Assembly (NCBI RefSeq): GCF_901709675.1 | Contig: NC_051090.1 | Span: 7,273,842 to 7,337,841 of the forward strand | Reading direction: 5' to 3' | Origin: Syngnathus acus | Taxonomy: Eukaryota; Chordata; Actinopteri; Syngnathiformes; Syngnathidae | Length of the DNA stretch: 64,000 nucleotides | Part shown: in pieces, positions 63,401 to 64,000 of the stretch | Layout of the letters: each line of letters begins with the position of its first letter | Numbering within the stretch: the first letter of the stretch is position 1 | Made by a program: the position numbers and the translations under genes | The notes under the pieces: model-generated | Database searches by the model: none | The model's input: only the letters and a program-made list of their open reading frames with translations | Told to the model about the DNA's origin: nothing

Positions 63401-64000
63401 ATTAAAAATTCTGAAAGGTCCTCTCCAACTTCATTATCAGCAGCTATAATTGCCAGGTGTCCCAATATTAATAAATGTATTTATTTTTACAAATAGTATG
63501 CACTACAGTAGCGCATTAAATAAAGGGGCCTTTTACTTCTTCATATTATTCTCTGTTGTCTGCTTTTTGTGCACTTAATAGCACAGAGTCGTCGTCTTGT
63601 CTAAGCAGAGCCTACTGTACATCACGCAGCTGTCTGTCCTCACATAAGTTGCTCCTCTCTTCCTTTCTCTTTGTTTCTCTCTCTCTTCTCCCATTAATCT
63701 TCCCCCTATCCCTCCATCTAGAATACCTGATTTGGCTGAGAGCTTTTACACTTCCCTTCGCTGCCTCTGCCTTATTCCGGAGACTCGCGAACCGCAATGT
63801 GCTGATTTGAAAACACATGCACACGATGGAAGACTTATCCAATTACACTCGCTACAAGAAGATCTAAAAGCCTGTGCCAAGCCACAGTGCCTTTTGGTCT
63901 AATAGCAATTCGGATGTGTCTCATTGATATCCTATTTCGAGGCTCGTGTAGCATACAGCAGGTTGCTAGGTCACCTGCTTAGGGTGTCACAATAAAACCA
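60401..64000. other. Intergenic, no gene recognised
   Basis: No coding exon supported. 60600-61330 is repeat-free with recurring TTGACAG hexamers (see findings). 61541-61577 is a short degenerate repeat piece. Confidence 0.45.

Overview
This is vertebrate nuclear DNA, almost certainly from a teleost fish (probably a percomorph). Coding sequence is split into short exons with GT/AG-type borders. The introns carry fish-type interspersed repeats: a TA-flanked inverted-repeat MITE, Tc1-like and L2-like relics, and a tRNA-headed SINE with a GGAT tail. There are long CA, CATC and C microsatellites. I see no operons, Shine-Dalgarno sites, CRISPR arrays or other prokaryotic features.

The only gene I can support is the 3' two thirds of a ttll7 orthologue (tubulin tyrosine ligase-like 7, a tubulin polyglutamylase) on the + strand. 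Twelve exons run from 2054 to the stop codon at 24928-24930. They join in frame without a break into 1734 nt (577 codons plus stop). Exon 1 of the window carries the end of the catalytic TTL domain, and the exon(s) encoding the N-terminal part lie upstream of base 1. Exons 2-3 carry the basic helical microtubule-binding segment. Exons 4-12 carry the C-terminal extension typical of TTLL7. Two neighbouring introns (after exons 3 and 4) can only be spliced in frame with GC donors, and the donor of exon 5 is also weak. This is the most interesting feature of the gene.

Layout: 1-2053 is the end of an upstream intron. 2054-24930 is ttll7, whose introns hold four copies of one MITE family, Tc1-like transposase relics, an L2-like reverse-transcriptase relic, a retroposon 3' tail just before exon 9, a (CA)n block of about 180 bp and a 35-base C run. 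About 24931-26525 is the presumed 3' UTR, with an AU-rich element and candidate poly(A) signals. About 26.5-64 kb has no gene I can recognise. In human, from memory, the 3' side of TTLL7 faces a large gene-poor interval towards ADGRL2, and this stretch looks like the fish counterpart. It holds a SINE, SINE remnants, a (CATC)n block and several short motif clusters that could be conserved non-coding elements. The motif calls are weak because no alignment could be run.

I did not find a new biological system. The points most worth a second look are the consecutive GC-AG introns, the MITE family confined to the ttll7 introns, and a few candidate regulatory clusters downstream.
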